Assembly: GCF_964340395.1 (NCBI RefSeq)
Contig: NC_135560.1
Coordinates: 20,315,675-20,379,674, forward strand
Direction of reading: 5' to 3'
Source: Glandiceps talaboti
Lineage: Eukaryota; Hemichordata; Enteropneusta; Spengelidae
DNA: 64,000 nt
In this document: one piece after another, positions 1 through 12,454 of the stretch
Layout: every line of letters begins with the position of its first letter
Numbering within the stretch: the first letter of the stretch is position 1
Made by a program: the position numbers and the translations under genes
The notes under the pieces: model-generated
The model's database searches: none
What the model saw: the letters and a program-made list of their open reading frames with translations, nothing else
Told to the model about the DNA's origin: nothing

Positions 1-3000
1 ATGTATGTAAATGACAGATTGTTGTTGTCAAACACATATTTTATCTTTGGAATGTACAATGTATAGAGAAACTGAGATAAGGGACTACATTTTATACCAA
101 CTGACTCATTCATATTATAATAACAAGTATTATGCTAAAACCCTGTGTGATTAACCTATGCATACTAACACTACAGTTATGTCATAGTGGTTCTTAACTC
201 AGTTGTTTTTGTCAAAGACAAACTACATTGTGTGACTCATACCTTAAAAGGGCACTAGCTGAGTTTATACATTTTTAGGCATAGTTTTATTTGCATATTC
301 AAAAGGTACTCACAGTATTCTACTTACTGAAGCATACTTAAAGTCACTTGCAATTGACTGAACTGAAAGATACAACTTATAAATGACTCGATAACATAAT
401 TTTTTATACAAATACAAAATTATCAAGGAGTTCCCTACTCTGCAATCAACTGTTCTAACAATTCCAAGAGACAATGTGATGTCATAGAAGACATGCACTG
501 ACAATAACATTATACTGGACTCAAAGTTTGATGCAAGTATTTTCACTTGAGGAAAAAAGTGTATAAACTCAGTTTGTGTCACTTTAAGGAGATCCAAGTC
601 ACCTTTTTTTGAATTTATATAGATGTGAATTTTTTGAAAACCATTCGTCCAAAGAATGGAAGAAGTGTAAAATTCAAATAACTAACAATGGGACCAAATT
701 TCCAGTTTTATAAGCAATAATTTCTGAAAATAATATTGTGTTTTGGAAGAATTATACCTTGTGAAGTTGAAATCTAAATTGTAGATGTTTACAGTTTTAC
801 CAAATGAATTGTTATATTTTTGGGCACACACCTTCAACAAAATGTGTAGTAACTAATTATTATGATACTATCATTTATCATTTCAAAGATAACTGTTATA
901 TCTTTTCATTTCTTGTTTGTACAAAATGTGTACAAAAATATCTGGAATTTCTAAAGTGTGTCTAATCTAAGCAGGTACTATTTTTTTATTTGTATTTAAC
1001 TTCAATTTATTTCTTTAAACTTCAGACTTTAGCTGAAAATTGGGGCAGCCATAGTTATAAATATTGTCACTTTGATCTCGTGTACATGTTTGTCATTTGT
1101 CTAACATATACTTCAGAATTCTCTAAAGATGGGAAATGTTTTTGGTTTATACATAACATTTTTCCATGTCGACATTATTCTGTCATAAACTAAGCTTTGA
1201 GATTTACGTTACTTTTATTAATTGAAAATAACAGCTTTGAAGGAATTATGGACAAGCTGAAGATGTGTTATGAAAGTCATACATTTTTAAACATGTCAGC
1301 CCTATGTCACAGGTGCAGGAACTACTGTTTTTGTGAATGTAGAAGTCAAGTGTAAAATATGCCATGTTGGGTACCCTCATGCAACAGCTGAACCCTTTCA
1401 GATCGAGATCAAGACCGTCAATATGTCCGCTAATGAAAGACAGAAATTTTTGTCATGGTCAAAATGATAAAAACTAGGTTTCCTTGTCAACACACAGTAA
1501 GACATAGGGGGAACACCAAATTGATGTGTCAGTGGCATGTCAAATCGGCTTAGAGGGCACACTGAAGACCTATGAGGGCGCTGTATCTTACAGTCTAGTG
1601 GAAGTTGAGCAGTAACCAATTCCCAAACAACTTGAATTTAAAATCAGATTTGCACCTCAGTGGGCTTTTTTTTAATAAAAGAATTTGATTGGAATGACAC
1701 TGAACATTTCCACCAATCTGAACTATCCCGTATGTAACACGCTTTCTTGACCTTTGCTAGTGTTCTCTTATTTGTCTTATTTGGAAAAGGTAAACATTAC
1801 TAAAGCTAGATGCCAAAGACAATTATTTTTAATAAATGCTGAGTTGCAAATGATTTGCTAAATAAATAAATCAACATTGCTGTACACTGCCAGTACATAT
1901 AATCAAGTTTTATTGTTGATAGCCTTTTTGCATTTTACAAATTATTTATTTGTCTTTTTCTTTTTTTTTTGTCATGTGATTATTCTTGACCAATCATCTG
2001 AATGATTTTTCACATGATCATTTTTGACCAATTGTGCCATTTGATTGTGACATCAATTTTAATTTATCACTTCTGGGTTTTTCCACCACAAATTACTATA
2101 TAAATTTGGTGTACATGAAAACTTAGTTTCTATTTCATTTCTCTAAAATTAGTAAAAGATTACAATAATATCTTTAGAAGTATATTCCATTGTTTTACAC
2201 TCCATATCTGTAGATTTTGTAGTTATGTGCCTCAACAACATTGACAGTTTTAACTTGTGGTTTGTGACCTGTATTGGTTCACTTGACAAAAATGAGTTCT
2301 GAAAAAACAGATATGTTTGAAATATGAAATTAGAGTAAATAATATTACCATAATTGACTTTATACTAAATTGACACTATTTTTATCACCATTACTTGAGA
2401 ACTGGTACCTGTACTTCAAAGATTAATTTATAAAGGTCATGTCAAAGTTCAAAGTTCAAAGGTCAATACAATTTAATTCTTTGTTGCTAATGAAAGTACT
2501 AACTGTTACAGTTTTTCATTCAACAGTACTAGGAAACACTAAAATGAAAATGTACTTTTTACTGTGAGATAAATTTCTAGATTTTCATACCTTCCTTTGT
2601 AGTCACATTCCATTCTGTATCACTCTTAAACTGGTATGTTTAGGATTTTGATATGCAGGTGAATAAATAATTTCATTTCAAACTTTAATGTCTGGGTGTA
2701 TATTTGTGTAATTGAGGTGTAAAGGATTGATCAGATTGTTGTAAAACCTCCGATGAGGAAGCAAAGTGCATTGAAATTAGATTTTTAAGCCTCCGGGTTA
2801 AAAATGTGATACAAGAATGAACAGCAATCTAAACCCCATACTGAAAAATCAGAATCCTTGGTGCAAATTTTCTGCATGTTTTTAGCACATTTGGACTGAT
2901 AAGATTCTGTATGCACTTTCACTCACTTGCTATGCTTGTGAAGTATGTCCACAAAGAACACTGCATGTACTTGTGCAAATACTCCGAGTATGCTACACTT

Positions 3001-3300
3001 GCACTTGTGTCATGCGTTGTGTCACATTATAGCCTTGGATTCTGATTATACTGATAATGTATATGTTTTTACACTCACATATATATTGGCAGAAAGACGT
3101 ATTTCTAACACTTTACAGTGTCAATTTATTTGGAGTTAAAATAACGATATGTTTTAATAAAGCCACCATTTTACATATGGAAGGAAAATGTTCCAAATTT
3201 TTTGGTGTCGACAGAAAATGTGGATGACTCGTTTGTTGCGTTTTTGCTTCTGTCATGCAAGGTGAAGAAAAGAACTTAGATTAGAAAGGACAAGTCATAA
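1..3300. other. gene-free flank
   Basis: AT-rich sequence on both strands with only short, unconvincing open frames and no recognisable exon, RNA gene or transposon protein. The one structured item is the run of nuclear-receptor-like half-sites at 2434-2465, listed separately. It could include the 3' untranslated region or introns of a gene lying outside the window, but nothing here shows that. Confidence 0.5.
2434..2465 (+). promoter_or_regulatory. cluster of AGKTCA half-sites with 1-bp spacing (DR1-like)
   Basis: AGGTCA at 2434, then ATGTCA (2439), AGTTCA (2446), AGTTCA (2453) and AGGTCA (2460), with the last four separated by a single A. DR1 arrays of this half-site are bound by HNF4/RXR-type nuclear receptors. 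The array is also a 7-bp tandem repeat, so it may be chance microsatellite growth. No gene start is visible nearby. Confidence 0.3.
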
Positions 3301-3406
3301 ATATGTCCACAAATAATTAATCTGCAAGCAAGAAAGAGGACTGGAGAAAGTTGTGATAGTCAGTTGACAAGTAGTTGTATAAAGCTGAAATGTATAAGTG
3401 AGAACA

Positions 3407-3844
3407 TCAGCTGAAGTCTGATGTTTGCTGTCCCTCATCTTTTCCTTGTCTTGCAAGAAATCTTTTAAAGGACTCATACTCCTTCCTTTCTTGCTCATCA
3501 TCATCCATCCTACCAGCCTCCCCCTCCCCCTCCTCCTCCTCCTCCTCCTCATCATCATCATCTCCCCCTGGACCAATCACCAGACGTGTCTTAGGCACCT
3601 GAGTAGCTGTTCCTTTTTCTACCAGGGCTCCCTCTTGAATTCCAACTTTTTCACCTTTACTAATGTTCTGTTTTAATCTACCAAGTTGTTCTTTCCGTTT
3701 CCTCTCTTCTGCTTCTAGTTTTTCCTTGTTCAGTCTTTCATATTCTGGTTTATATTCTGTTTCATATTCTTTGACGGCTTCGTGGATGATCAGGCATGCT
3801 GGTTTCTGCTGGGATAAGTTATTTCTGCTCTGTTGTGTTGACAT
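3407..3844 (-). CDS. intronless 145-residue acidic coiled-coil protein, function unknown
   Basis: Single open frame from an ATG at 3844 to a TGA at 3407. I do not recognise the family. Residues about 20-60 are charged and probably helical (EYETEYKPEYERLNKEKLEA, then a K/R-rich stretch). Residues about 80-92 are a neutral linker containing TRLVIGPGG. Residues about 93-118 are a run of Asp and Glu with a few Gly. The C-terminus is again charged (ERKEYESFKRFLARQGKDE). There is no signal peptide or membrane segment, so a soluble intracellular protein is likely. Support for a real gene: length, biased but non-repetitive composition outside the acidic tract, purine at -3, and a YY1/TISU-type element 17 bp upstream. 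The opposite-strand frames over the GAG/GAT-rich part are shadows. Further exons at the 5' side cannot be excluded. Confidence 0.6.
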   Translation of the reverse strand: MSTQQSRNNLSQQKPACLIIHEAVKEYETEYKPEYERLNKEKLEAEERKRKEQLGRLKQNISKGEKVGIQEGALVEKGTATQVPKTRLVIGPGGDDDDEEEEEEEGEGEAGRMDDDEQERKEYESFKRFLARQGKDEGQQTSDFS

Positions 3845-3860
3845 GTCCTGTGTCGCAGGT

Positions 3861-3870
3861 CGCCATCTTT
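3861..3870 (-). promoter_or_regulatory. YY1/TISU-like element AAAGATGGCG
   Basis: On the minus strand AAAGATGGCG lies 17 bp before the ATG of the 145-residue ORF. AAGATGGCG is the core of YY1 sites and of the TISU initiator of genes with very short leaders. Its internal ATG is out of frame with the main ORF and opens a short frame that overlaps the main start. Confidence 0.45.
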
Positions 3871-4052
3871 CTTTGAATGCAAAATTGTCCTATGTGCCGA
3901 GATTGAAATTGCGCCACCGTTGTCAGGAACTTCTCAGTAGGGCAGTAGGCGAGCTCGTAAGTGAATAATACATATAAGCACTACCTTTATCGAACTTCTT
4001 AAACTAGTGTTCACTCTCACAAGGGTGCTACATGCTAATCAATGTAAAATGT

Positions 4053-4290
4053 ACTCCATCCACGTGCACGTTACAGTGCACTCCATCCCGTTGCAATGTA
4101 CTCCATCCCCGTTAAATGTACTCCACCGTTACAATGTACTCCATTCCCTATTCAATGTACTCTATCCCCGTTCAGTGTACTCCACATGCAATATACTCCA
4201 TCCCCGTTAAATGTACTCCACCGTTACAATGTACTCCAGTCACCTAAATGCACTCCACCCCCGTTCAATGTACTCCACCCCCTCAAGAAA
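4053..4290 (+). repeat. minisatellite, unit about 19-20 bp (AATGTACTCCATCCCCGTT)
   Basis: About twelve degenerate copies of a unit built on TGTACTCCAY followed by CCCGTT, in the presumptive upstream region of the 145-residue ORF. The open frames through it are repeat translations, not genes. Confidence 0.85.
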
Positions 4291-4733
4291 ACGTATTCCA
4301 TTCCCGCACGAAATGGTGGCTTGGCAAAGGAAAATACTGATTTCTCCTCCGTCTGTGTTTATCTGCAAATATAAACCTGCCGTTGCACACAGTGTAGCAA
4401 TATGTGGCTAAACTAATACATGTTTGTAATAACATTTTAAAGTTTGATAATATCGTTCAGTTTCACACACATTTAACTACAACATCGACGACTGCGTACG
4501 ATTCGGAAATATTTCACCATGTAATGATACTAGAATGTAATAAAGACCTGATTTATTGTGTCATTTATTGCCAATATTACAGTAACTATAAAGTGGCCTG
4601 AGTGCAAAGCAAGTTCGGTAATAAAAAAAACATGATTATTTTTTCCAGTAAATAACTTAATTTGACAATATCACCATGAAGAAAAAGATTTGAAAGGAAT
4701 TGAAAGAGAAATGAATGAACATTCAAAAAAATG

Positions 4734-5036
4734 TATGCAAATATGCCTAGCAACAAGACCACGCCCATAGCAACCGCCAAATGATCACGTATATTGCAAA
4801 GATAATATCAGGAATTCATACACAAGTGAACACAAACATTAAAAAATGTATGCATATATATCTAGCAACATGACCATGCCCATAGCAACAGCCAAATGAT
4901 CGCGTATATCGCAAAGTTGGTTGGATAGGCAACTGGATTCAGCAAATGAACACCTATTGTTAGCATGGACTAGCATATGGATAAACATTTTTTTTAAAAA
5001 CTGTACAGTTGTGCTACAACGCCCTTGGCAGTATTT
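4734..5036 (+). repeat. fragment of the dispersed GCCCATAGCAACAGCC repeat family
   Basis: Two copies of the roughly 113-bp unit (atgcaaatat...agcaacaagaccacgcccatagc) followed by the same tail as the larger copy at 8.29-9.69 kb: GGTTGGATAGGCAACTGGAT, then AGCATATGGATAAACATTTT, then TTGTGCTACAACGCC and a T-run. Confidence 0.8.
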
Positions 5037-5039
5037 TTT

Positions 5040-5670
5040 TAATTTAAAAGTTGTTTGTTTTACTTTGAATGTGACATCTTTTCGGCAACTACTTTGAAAG
5101 ATACGACATTAGACCAGAAAAAATTGAAAAAGCTTTTCAACCTACCCGTATATTTTTTCTGGTGATGGGCAATATATCCTCATGCGGGTGTTGCATTTGT
5201 TTCAAAATTAAGGATATTTCTTTATATTTTCTGAATAGCACATGCAACAATATACATTTGATTCTATTCTAAATTATATAATATCTTGTATAGTGGTTTA
5301 CTTAGCTCTGATGATGCATGCAAGCATGAATTGAGATTAAATTAAGCTGTTGCATATCCAGTATGCACTAAAAAGAATTGAGCAAAGGTTTACGACCATG
5401 GGAGTGGGCTGAGCAGTCATTGGGCCATCAAAAGTCTGAAAGTCTTGAAATGTTTTGCTCTTTATTTAGGATTTTTGGAACCAAATTAAACTTCAGGAGA
5501 AGTCATTTACCAAGTGCACACCCACAAAATATATTTCAGCTTTTCCACAACAAAATGCACTTCCAGATAATATGTAATGCATAGCATAATTGTTTCAATT
5601 CTGGTATTCTATTACCATATTCAAACATTGTAAGACTTTAAATTATGTCTATGGTTTGATATTTTATGCC
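5040..5670. other. no gene seen
   Basis: AT-rich single-copy-looking sequence with short open frames only; no exon or element recognised. Confidence 0.4.
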
Positions 5671-5964
5671 TCTAAATGGCCTGCTACACTGTCTTATTTT
5701 CAATTTGTTTTTATCTTTGGAGTTGTCTCCTTCCAAGCAGGTGATAGTTGTCTTTCTCCGAAAACAAGATGGAAGGTGGCTGGCTAAGTACCTCCCTGTA
5801 TAGGTTAAACCAATGCCTCTAAATGGCCTGCTACACTGTCTTATTTTCAATTTGTTTTTATCTTTGGAGTTGTCTCCTTCCAAGCAGGTGATAATTGTCT
5901 TTCTCCGAAAACAAGATGGAAGGTGGCTGGCTAAGTACCTCCCTGTATAGGTTAAACTAATTAG
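5671..5964. repeat. 147-bp tandem duplication
   Basis: Two almost identical 147-bp units (5671-5817 and 5818-5964), each starting TCTAAATGGCCTGCTACACT and ending GTATAGGTTAAACYAATKMC. The near identity implies a recent duplication. The minus-strand 114-residue frame is simply this duplicated unit read twice. A diverged relative of the unit's start lies at 7836-7898 in opposite orientation, so the unit belongs to a dispersed repeat. Confidence 0.85.
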
Positions 5965-5969
5965 AGACA

Positions 5970-7830
5970 TCTCCCTATGCATGTGAAATTCACATCCTGT
6001 GTAAAGTAATCTCTTTCGGAGTTGGCTATCACTGTTATTTTAGTACATTATTGTACCATATAATTTTGTATCTCTGCTTGAGTTTCATTTGGCGGGGCTT
6101 AATATTTTTTAACATGTTTTGCTATCATTATATATGGTTTGTTTTATCCTTGTCAAGCATTGTGAAAAAAATGAAATCAACCTACCTACCCAATGTGATG
6201 GGTTAGGTTGCCCGTTGACCAGCTTTTTTATTTTTTCTGGCCTTACATATGATATTTAATTGCGTATGCTAAAATAGATATTATGTAAATTACATGCAAA
6301 TTTATGTAAATTAGCCACTTTTCTAAATTTTAAATGCATGATTGCACCAAGACAAGTTCTGCCCCCCCCCCCCGGCAATTTGGTCAGGCTACGGCCCTGC
6401 TAACTGAATGTAGAAAGGGTGTCAATCCACTGTTTACATGCTGTCAATCGTTTTCTGTCATTCGTTTTAGGGTCATCCGAAAAAAGGCCCCAGTTGCAGC
6501 CAGCGCAGTAGCCGGTAATCGAGTGGCCAGGGAGACATGAGCCTTCAACAGAAATCTATTTTGTACCTGCGGGCCTGATAGGTAGTGTTGGGTTTTGCTT
6601 ATATGTACTTGTTTCTTTCATACGCCAATTATGAACTAACAGCTAATCTTTACAGAGGATTTGAGAAAATATGCAATCTCCATCACGACAACCATACAGT
6701 TGATGACTTTGACATTTTGTTGAGTGGATGTAATTGTGTATCGTGATAAAAAATATGATAACATGTATAAGGAGTATTTTGATATATTATTGTACTGACT
6801 GCAAAGATTAATAGTTTATGTTGTAAAGCTCGTCACAGTGGAAACAAATATATCATACTATAAACGATAGACTTGGCGAGAAGTGGTATAATTTATCATA
6901 AAACACAAGAACATTAAATTATCAAAACATTTAATGATATAATACAAGACTTGTAATTCTATTATATGGTATAAGTTAATAGTTGGTTAGGCCTAACAAA
7001 AAAATTGTGGTAGAATAGGTAGGTAGATTTTTCATTTTATTTGGATAAATGAAAGTTTCTAATACATTATGAAACTTGAGGCTTAAGTGTGATGAGTCAA
7101 TAATTAGTTACAAAGTTGTTACTAACTGTACATAAACAAGTGTATATGACGAATTGTTTTGTGATGGAATTCTTCAGTAATCCAGACGTATTTTACTGGT
7201 CAATTGATATAGTATTATAAAAACACTAAAAAGAAGTATGTAGGCATATTCACTGAAATGTAATATGCCATAAATTCATTATGTTTCAATTATCAAAGGT
7301 TTCTTTATACTGATGCAGATATGATTGAGCCAATTGTGTAGTTAACTACTAATTTGAAATGTTGAAAATTTTCAAACTCCAATAAGTTGTATGCGTATTT
7401 TACGCCCATTTGCTCTTCAACTTAAATACTAACTTGAATATTAGAAAAGTGTCTACGTAAATATTCCACACATTTGAAGGTTTTACCTCAGAAACGATTT
7501 TCCACAGTCAGCATGAAGTTTATACATTTTAATCAATTTGACCAGATAGACTGATGACTTTACGTCGTGCCTTTCAAGTATCAAATGTGCAAAAGTGTCA
7601 CATTTTTTTCAGAATAGAAAAAATCGCAATCAAGCCTATAAAGAGTGCGATTTCCCAAGAGTTACTCACATAGTCTAACTAGGACCGCGTACGATGACCA
7701 CTCGTCCGGTGTTGGCACGGCTACCTAACGAACCAGGATCACGGTTGTATATATTTTGTAGGAGAATGACAGCAAAGTATTTTGATATTGGACTTATCGA
7801 TCTTAACGACTTGCTTTGCACGAGAATTTT
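5970..7830. other. no gene seen
   Basis: AT-rich sequence. The only structure is a C-run at 6361-6374. No exon, RNA gene or transposon coding sequence recognised. Confidence 0.4.
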
Positions 7831-7835
7831 CGAAA

Positions 7836-7898
7836 AATAAGGACATGTAGGGGGCCATTTAGCGGTACAGAATTTCAAACCATACACATAGAGTACTT
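7836..7898 (-). repeat. diverged copy of the 5.67-kb dispersed unit
   Basis: Read on the minus strand, TATGGTTTGAAATTCTGTAC followed by CGCTAAATGGCCCCCTACAT aligns with 5649-5705 (tatggtttgatattttatgc then ctctaaatggcctgctacac). This shows the 5.67-kb duplicated unit is a copy of an interspersed element. Confidence 0.6.
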
Positions 7899-8077
7899 GA
7901 AAATTGTCTTCAATATGAATATCCCAATTTTGCTCTATAATTCCTACTTACCTAACTTATACAGAGATATTTTGGCAGGCACACATTCGCTTGGCTAATG
8001 GCTGCTTCATAATTAAGTACTAAAGGTAAATGAAGTGAACAATGTTGAATGTTTCGATGAGTCGATCGATCGAGAAT

Positions 8078-8078
8078 C

Positions 8079-8125
<47 letters not shown>

Positions 8126-8184
8126 TAGACAGATAGATAGACAGGCAGGCAGGCAGGCAGGCAGGCAGACAGACAGACAGACAG
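8078..8184 (+). repeat. (CAGA)n/(GATA)n/(GGCA)n microsatellite
   Basis: Perfect tetranucleotide runs with three phase-preserving variants. The minus-strand CLSVCLSV frame is a repeat translation. Confidence 0.95.
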
Positions 8185-8289
8185 GTCAAGCTACCAGATC
8201 CCACCACTGCCACCATTATATTAGAACATGTCAGTCAAATCGCTGCTGGCAACCATGCAGTGAATGGCTTTTTAGCACAACTGAACTTG

Positions 8290-8328
8290 TTCAGTAGTGC
8301 TATAGGGATCGCCCGGCGTCTGTCTGTC

Positions 8329-8380
<52 letters not shown>

Positions 8381-9690
8381 CAACTTAAAGTCAAAAACCG
8401 CTGAACCGATTGCCACGATATTTGGTGGGTCCATTACTTTGGGTGTCTAGTTGGGAAATTGTTCAAATCAAAATAATCGCATGACAGGTATGTGATTTGG
8501 GTCAAAAAATGTGATTTTTGGTCAAAAAACTTAAACTCGGAAACTACTGGGCAGATTGGTGCGAAATTTGGTGGGAACATTCTTAAGGGGGTGTAAAGTA
8601 AGATTTGTTCATGATGGGATGATTCCATCAGTGATATGCAAATTAGGGCTAAAAATGTGTCTTTTTGGTTGAAAATCTATAATTCCAAAACTACTGAGCA
8701 GATTGGGCTGAAATTTAATGGGAATGTATCTAGGGATGTATGGACAAAGAAATATTAAGCATACCATGATTCCATGAGTGATATGCAAATTAGGTGTACA
8801 AATGTTCATTTTTGGTCAAAAACTTATATCTCAAAAAGTACTTGGTCAATTAGTCTGAAACTTGGCGAGATGTTTCTGAAACTGTTATTCTGCAGATTTT
8901 CTTAACATTTTGACAAAATTGGCCCTAGCGACCATGACCACACCCTTTAGCAACAATCAAATGGCAGTATATTTTGGTCAAATAACAACATCATCTGGTA
9001 AGCAAGTGAGTAAACATTCAAAAAATGTATGCAAATACCCTAGCAACCATGACCACGCCCATAGCAACAGCCAAACGGTGGTGTATTTCACAAAGATAAC
9101 AATAGGGTTTAATAGATAATTGAATAAACATCCAAAAAATGTATGTAAATTTGCATAGCAACAAGACCACACCCATAACAACAGCCAAATAATCACGTAT
9201 ATTGCAAAGATAACAACAGGAATAGAAAGACAGATGAATAAACATTCAAAAAATGTATGCAAATACCCTAGTAACCATGACCACGCCCATAGCAACAGCC
9301 AAACGGTGGTGTATTTCACAAAGATAACAACAGGGTTTAAATAGACAATTGAATAAACATTCAAAAAATGTATGTAAATTTTCCTAGCAACAAGACCACG
9401 CCCATAGCAACAGCCAAATGATCACGTATATTGCAAAGACAATATCAGGAATTCATACACAAGTGAACAAAAACATACACAAATGTATGCAAATATATCT
9501 AACAACATGACCACGCCCATAGCAACAGCCAAATGATAGCATTTATCGTAAAGATAGCAACATGGTTGGATAGGCAACTGGATAGTTATTCAGCAAATAA
9601 ACACCTATTGTTAGCATAGACTAGCATATGGATAAACATTTTTAAAAACTACAGTTGTGCTACAACGCCATTGGCGGTATTTTTTGTTTA
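8290..9690 (+). mobile_element. composite dispersed repeat, about 1.4 kb, apparently non-autonomous
   Basis: Begins near TCAGTAGTGCTATAGGGATC, followed by a TCTG/TG run (8319-8377). Next come at least three degenerate copies of a roughly 125-bp block (aactactgggcagattggtg...aaatttggtggg). Then about six tandem copies of a roughly 113-bp block carrying GACCACGCCCATAGCAACAG (about 8925-9540). It ends with a tail containing TTGTGCTACAACGCCATTGG (about 9655). Parts of the same structure recur at 4.73, 30.6, 36.2, 43.7 and 50.1 kb. No transposase or RT frame is visible. The class is unknown. Confidence 0.65.
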
Positions 9691-9897
9691 GGTGTGATGA
9701 GAGATCAGTAGGTCTCACGAGTTATAGCTATAGATGGCCCTGTGTAAAATGTTATAACATTCAAATTCTTCACTTATAAATCAAAAGTTCCCTTATCATT
9801 TATTTGATATTATATTATGATGTATCATATTTCAGCAGCAAATATGCAGTACATACATATCGCTGTTAGACAACCACTTGGCAACCCACCTTGATGG

Positions 9898-9931
9898 GCG
9901 GGGGTGGGGGTGGGGGTGGGGCGGGGGTGGT
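9898..9931 (+). repeat. (GGGGTG)n G-rich repeat
   Basis: Four or more runs of five G separated by single T or C bases. Such a sequence could fold as a G-quadruplex on the plus strand. Confidence 0.85.
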
Positions 9932-9934
9932 CTG

Positions 9935-11755
9935 AGGCACTAAAGTAAAATATTTCATACATTTCCAGTATTGGATTTAAATTGATTCTTACGTGCCTCC
10001 GACTAGTCTAATAAGACTAAGACTATGATTAGACTAGTGCATACGACTGTTGTAACTTTCTGATCGAACAGTTTAATACCTCTCGCATTCTGTGTATGTG
10101 ATCACGACCAGACATCATGTCTGGTCGTGTAATGATGAACTATGATATTATGAACATGATAAAATATGGAGATCTTGAACATACTAGTATAGTAAGCACG
10201 ACGAGGTGTCAAAAAGCTGGGATTACCACCTTCACTAACGACGTTTGTAAGGTTCTCATAGCTTTTTAAAAGTACTTTAAATCAATGTAGTGAACTTACA
10301 TTGCACAGCGATCTCACGATGTATTAAATTAGAAACGGACACGTCATATTGTCCACTCACATTGAAAATCAAACAGTGCCTACGTAAACGGACGCCCACG
10401 CCCGATTGACTAGAGGATGTTGCTGACGGGAGGTTGCAATCTATGCCATATTTATTCTCACTCTAGCTGGCTCATTGTATTACAATTGACATGATGCGAC
10501 CTTCAGCATTTACTCGTTGAAAAGTCAGCCTATATGTTGTATAATCTAGCAAATGAAAATGACATTTGTTGATGAAGGTTCACGGTGCGACAATAAGTTA
10601 ATATTGATGTTTTAATTTGGGTTTGTTACCTTTACGTCTCTTTCAATCTAAGCAACTATCACCTATACATCGTGTAACGCTCATTCATGACGAATTTTAC
10701 GGAATGGCGCATGTATAAATTTGAGAAAGACAATTATGATCTTAAACTTTGGATATGCACGCAGTTCCGTTTTCGCTAACTGTTTATATATCATATTTCC
10801 TATTTGTGCGAAGTCTCCTCATTCTTAAGGATATAACCCAAAAACATACAATGCAACTCCTCTAATATAGCACAGCAATCAAAACGGAAATCCAATATTA
10901 CATTAAATTAATGAACTTGAACTTATATTATCATGTGGACATAAAAAATGAAAATGAAACCAAAAATTTGATTATAGCTACATGAAGAAATGAAAAAATG
11001 AAGGAAACATTTCATTGAAATATGATCGAAGACATAATAAGCTGAGAACATAAAGAATGTTAAAACCACTTAAAATGTATTTAGATTATATCAAAGATTT
11101 TGTTAGAGTAATTTAGGCCACGTGGTCATAATTCTAGAATTTGAGTTATGAAGTACATTTAATTAAAGATTTTTTTATCTTAATATGTTATTTCATATCT
11201 ATTTCATTTTTTTCTGTAAAAGACGCATGAATATGTTAAATAAAATGAGTTTCATTTTGTTCGAATTAATGTTACTATGTGAATGCGTGTTTCAAGTCAA
11301 TCAGAAGAAGAATGTTCTTTTATTAGCAATATGAAAGAGAACTTTTCCCTAGGTACTACCAAATCAGGAACATTATAGGGTTTAATTTTCTAGGAGACGG
11401 GCTGGACTAGCTTTCCTATTTTCCGTTCTCTCCTTTACTATTTTACATATAGAGAATGTACATATTTCTTCTTTTTCAATGCTGTAACAAATGGTAATAC
11501 ATAATAATTAGGCGGCACGATATTTTTCACATCTCATACAACATACAGTACAGACACTGGTACTGATAGCACACATGTAGAACTGCTAGATTTCATCTCA
11601 TTCTGAACACAAATAAACAGTTGTGTTTTGATCGTCCTTAAGCTTGTTAATTTCATTAGACAGTGATGTTGATTTGTGTTCACATCGAGATAAAATGTTT
11701 CATTTTATAATTTTCTTGTGCGTTATCAACGTGTGTATTTTGTTTTACGTAATTT
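9935..11755. other. no gene seen; small palindromes
   Basis: AT-rich, no exon recognised. Includes the perfect 12-bp stem with a 3-nt loop at 10103-10129 (CACGACCAGACA / TGTCTGGTCGTG) and, just before it, inverted GACTAGTCTAAT / ATTAGACTAGT. Confidence 0.4.
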
Positions 11756-11756
11756 G

Positions 11757-11772
11757 TAGCAGCAGCAGCAGC

Positions 11773-11818
<46 letters not shown>
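11757..11818 (+). repeat. (CAG)n(CAA)n trinucleotide repeat
   Basis: Four CAG followed by about sixteen CAA units. No flanking exon supports a polyglutamine protein; short frames over it are repeat translations. Confidence 0.9.
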
Positions 11819-12454
11819 TAATGTATGAGACGTTAAACATTATGCTGACTAATTGAAACTCTAAAGTCACTCTGGTTTGGTAGTACATTTCGAAAAGTAG
11901 ACTGATTATTTGTGTGTGTTGATACTTTATCAAAATACTAAATTGTTAACTTTACTTTATTTTACCAAAAGTAAATATAATTATGCACCAGCATGCACCC
12001 AGAAGGTACAATTTTATACTAATTACATTTCATATCATCTTATAGTAGGCCTACTGTTAGAAAATACGCATATCTCGAACTGCATGCATTGTCTTTTGCA
12101 TGTGTGGTCACAAACAATGTCTCTGTGATGATTTTCGTGATTTAATGACTGCTTGCTACAAAAATATTAATATACAAAGTTATTGATATTTATGGGGTTT
12201 ATATAGTTGCTCATATCGATGATCTTCTCCCTGTAATATACAATATGTTTTTATCTATCGTAACCTTTGGGAAATAAAAGGAATGAAGTCATTGGTTATA
12301 ATTAACTTTCCATACGTTGATTTTGTCAATGCTAGTAAGGTGTTTAAATGTCGGATATAACAATATCATTTTCGAAATATAAGCATTTTGGAATGGCTTT
12401 TTATTTGGCCATTTCCTCAATATAGATTAGTGATATGGAGGTTTTATTAATAAT

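Noticed and set aside
3425-3968. Plus-strand ORFs over the 3.4-3.9 kb gene
   Set aside because: Antisense shadows; the minus frame has the ordered charged composition and a sensible start context.
5638-5982. 114-codon minus-strand ORF with internal duplication
   Set aside because: Open frame through a 147-bp tandem duplication of a dispersed repeat; 147 is divisible by 3, so the frame stays open.
8978-9364. 128-codon hydrophobic minus-strand ORF
   Set aside because: Translation of the roughly 113-bp tandem block of the dispersed repeat, not a membrane protein.
11644-11856. Polyglutamine/polyasparagine-like protein at the CAG/CAA repeat
   Set aside because: No exon signals or conserved flanks; simple repeat.
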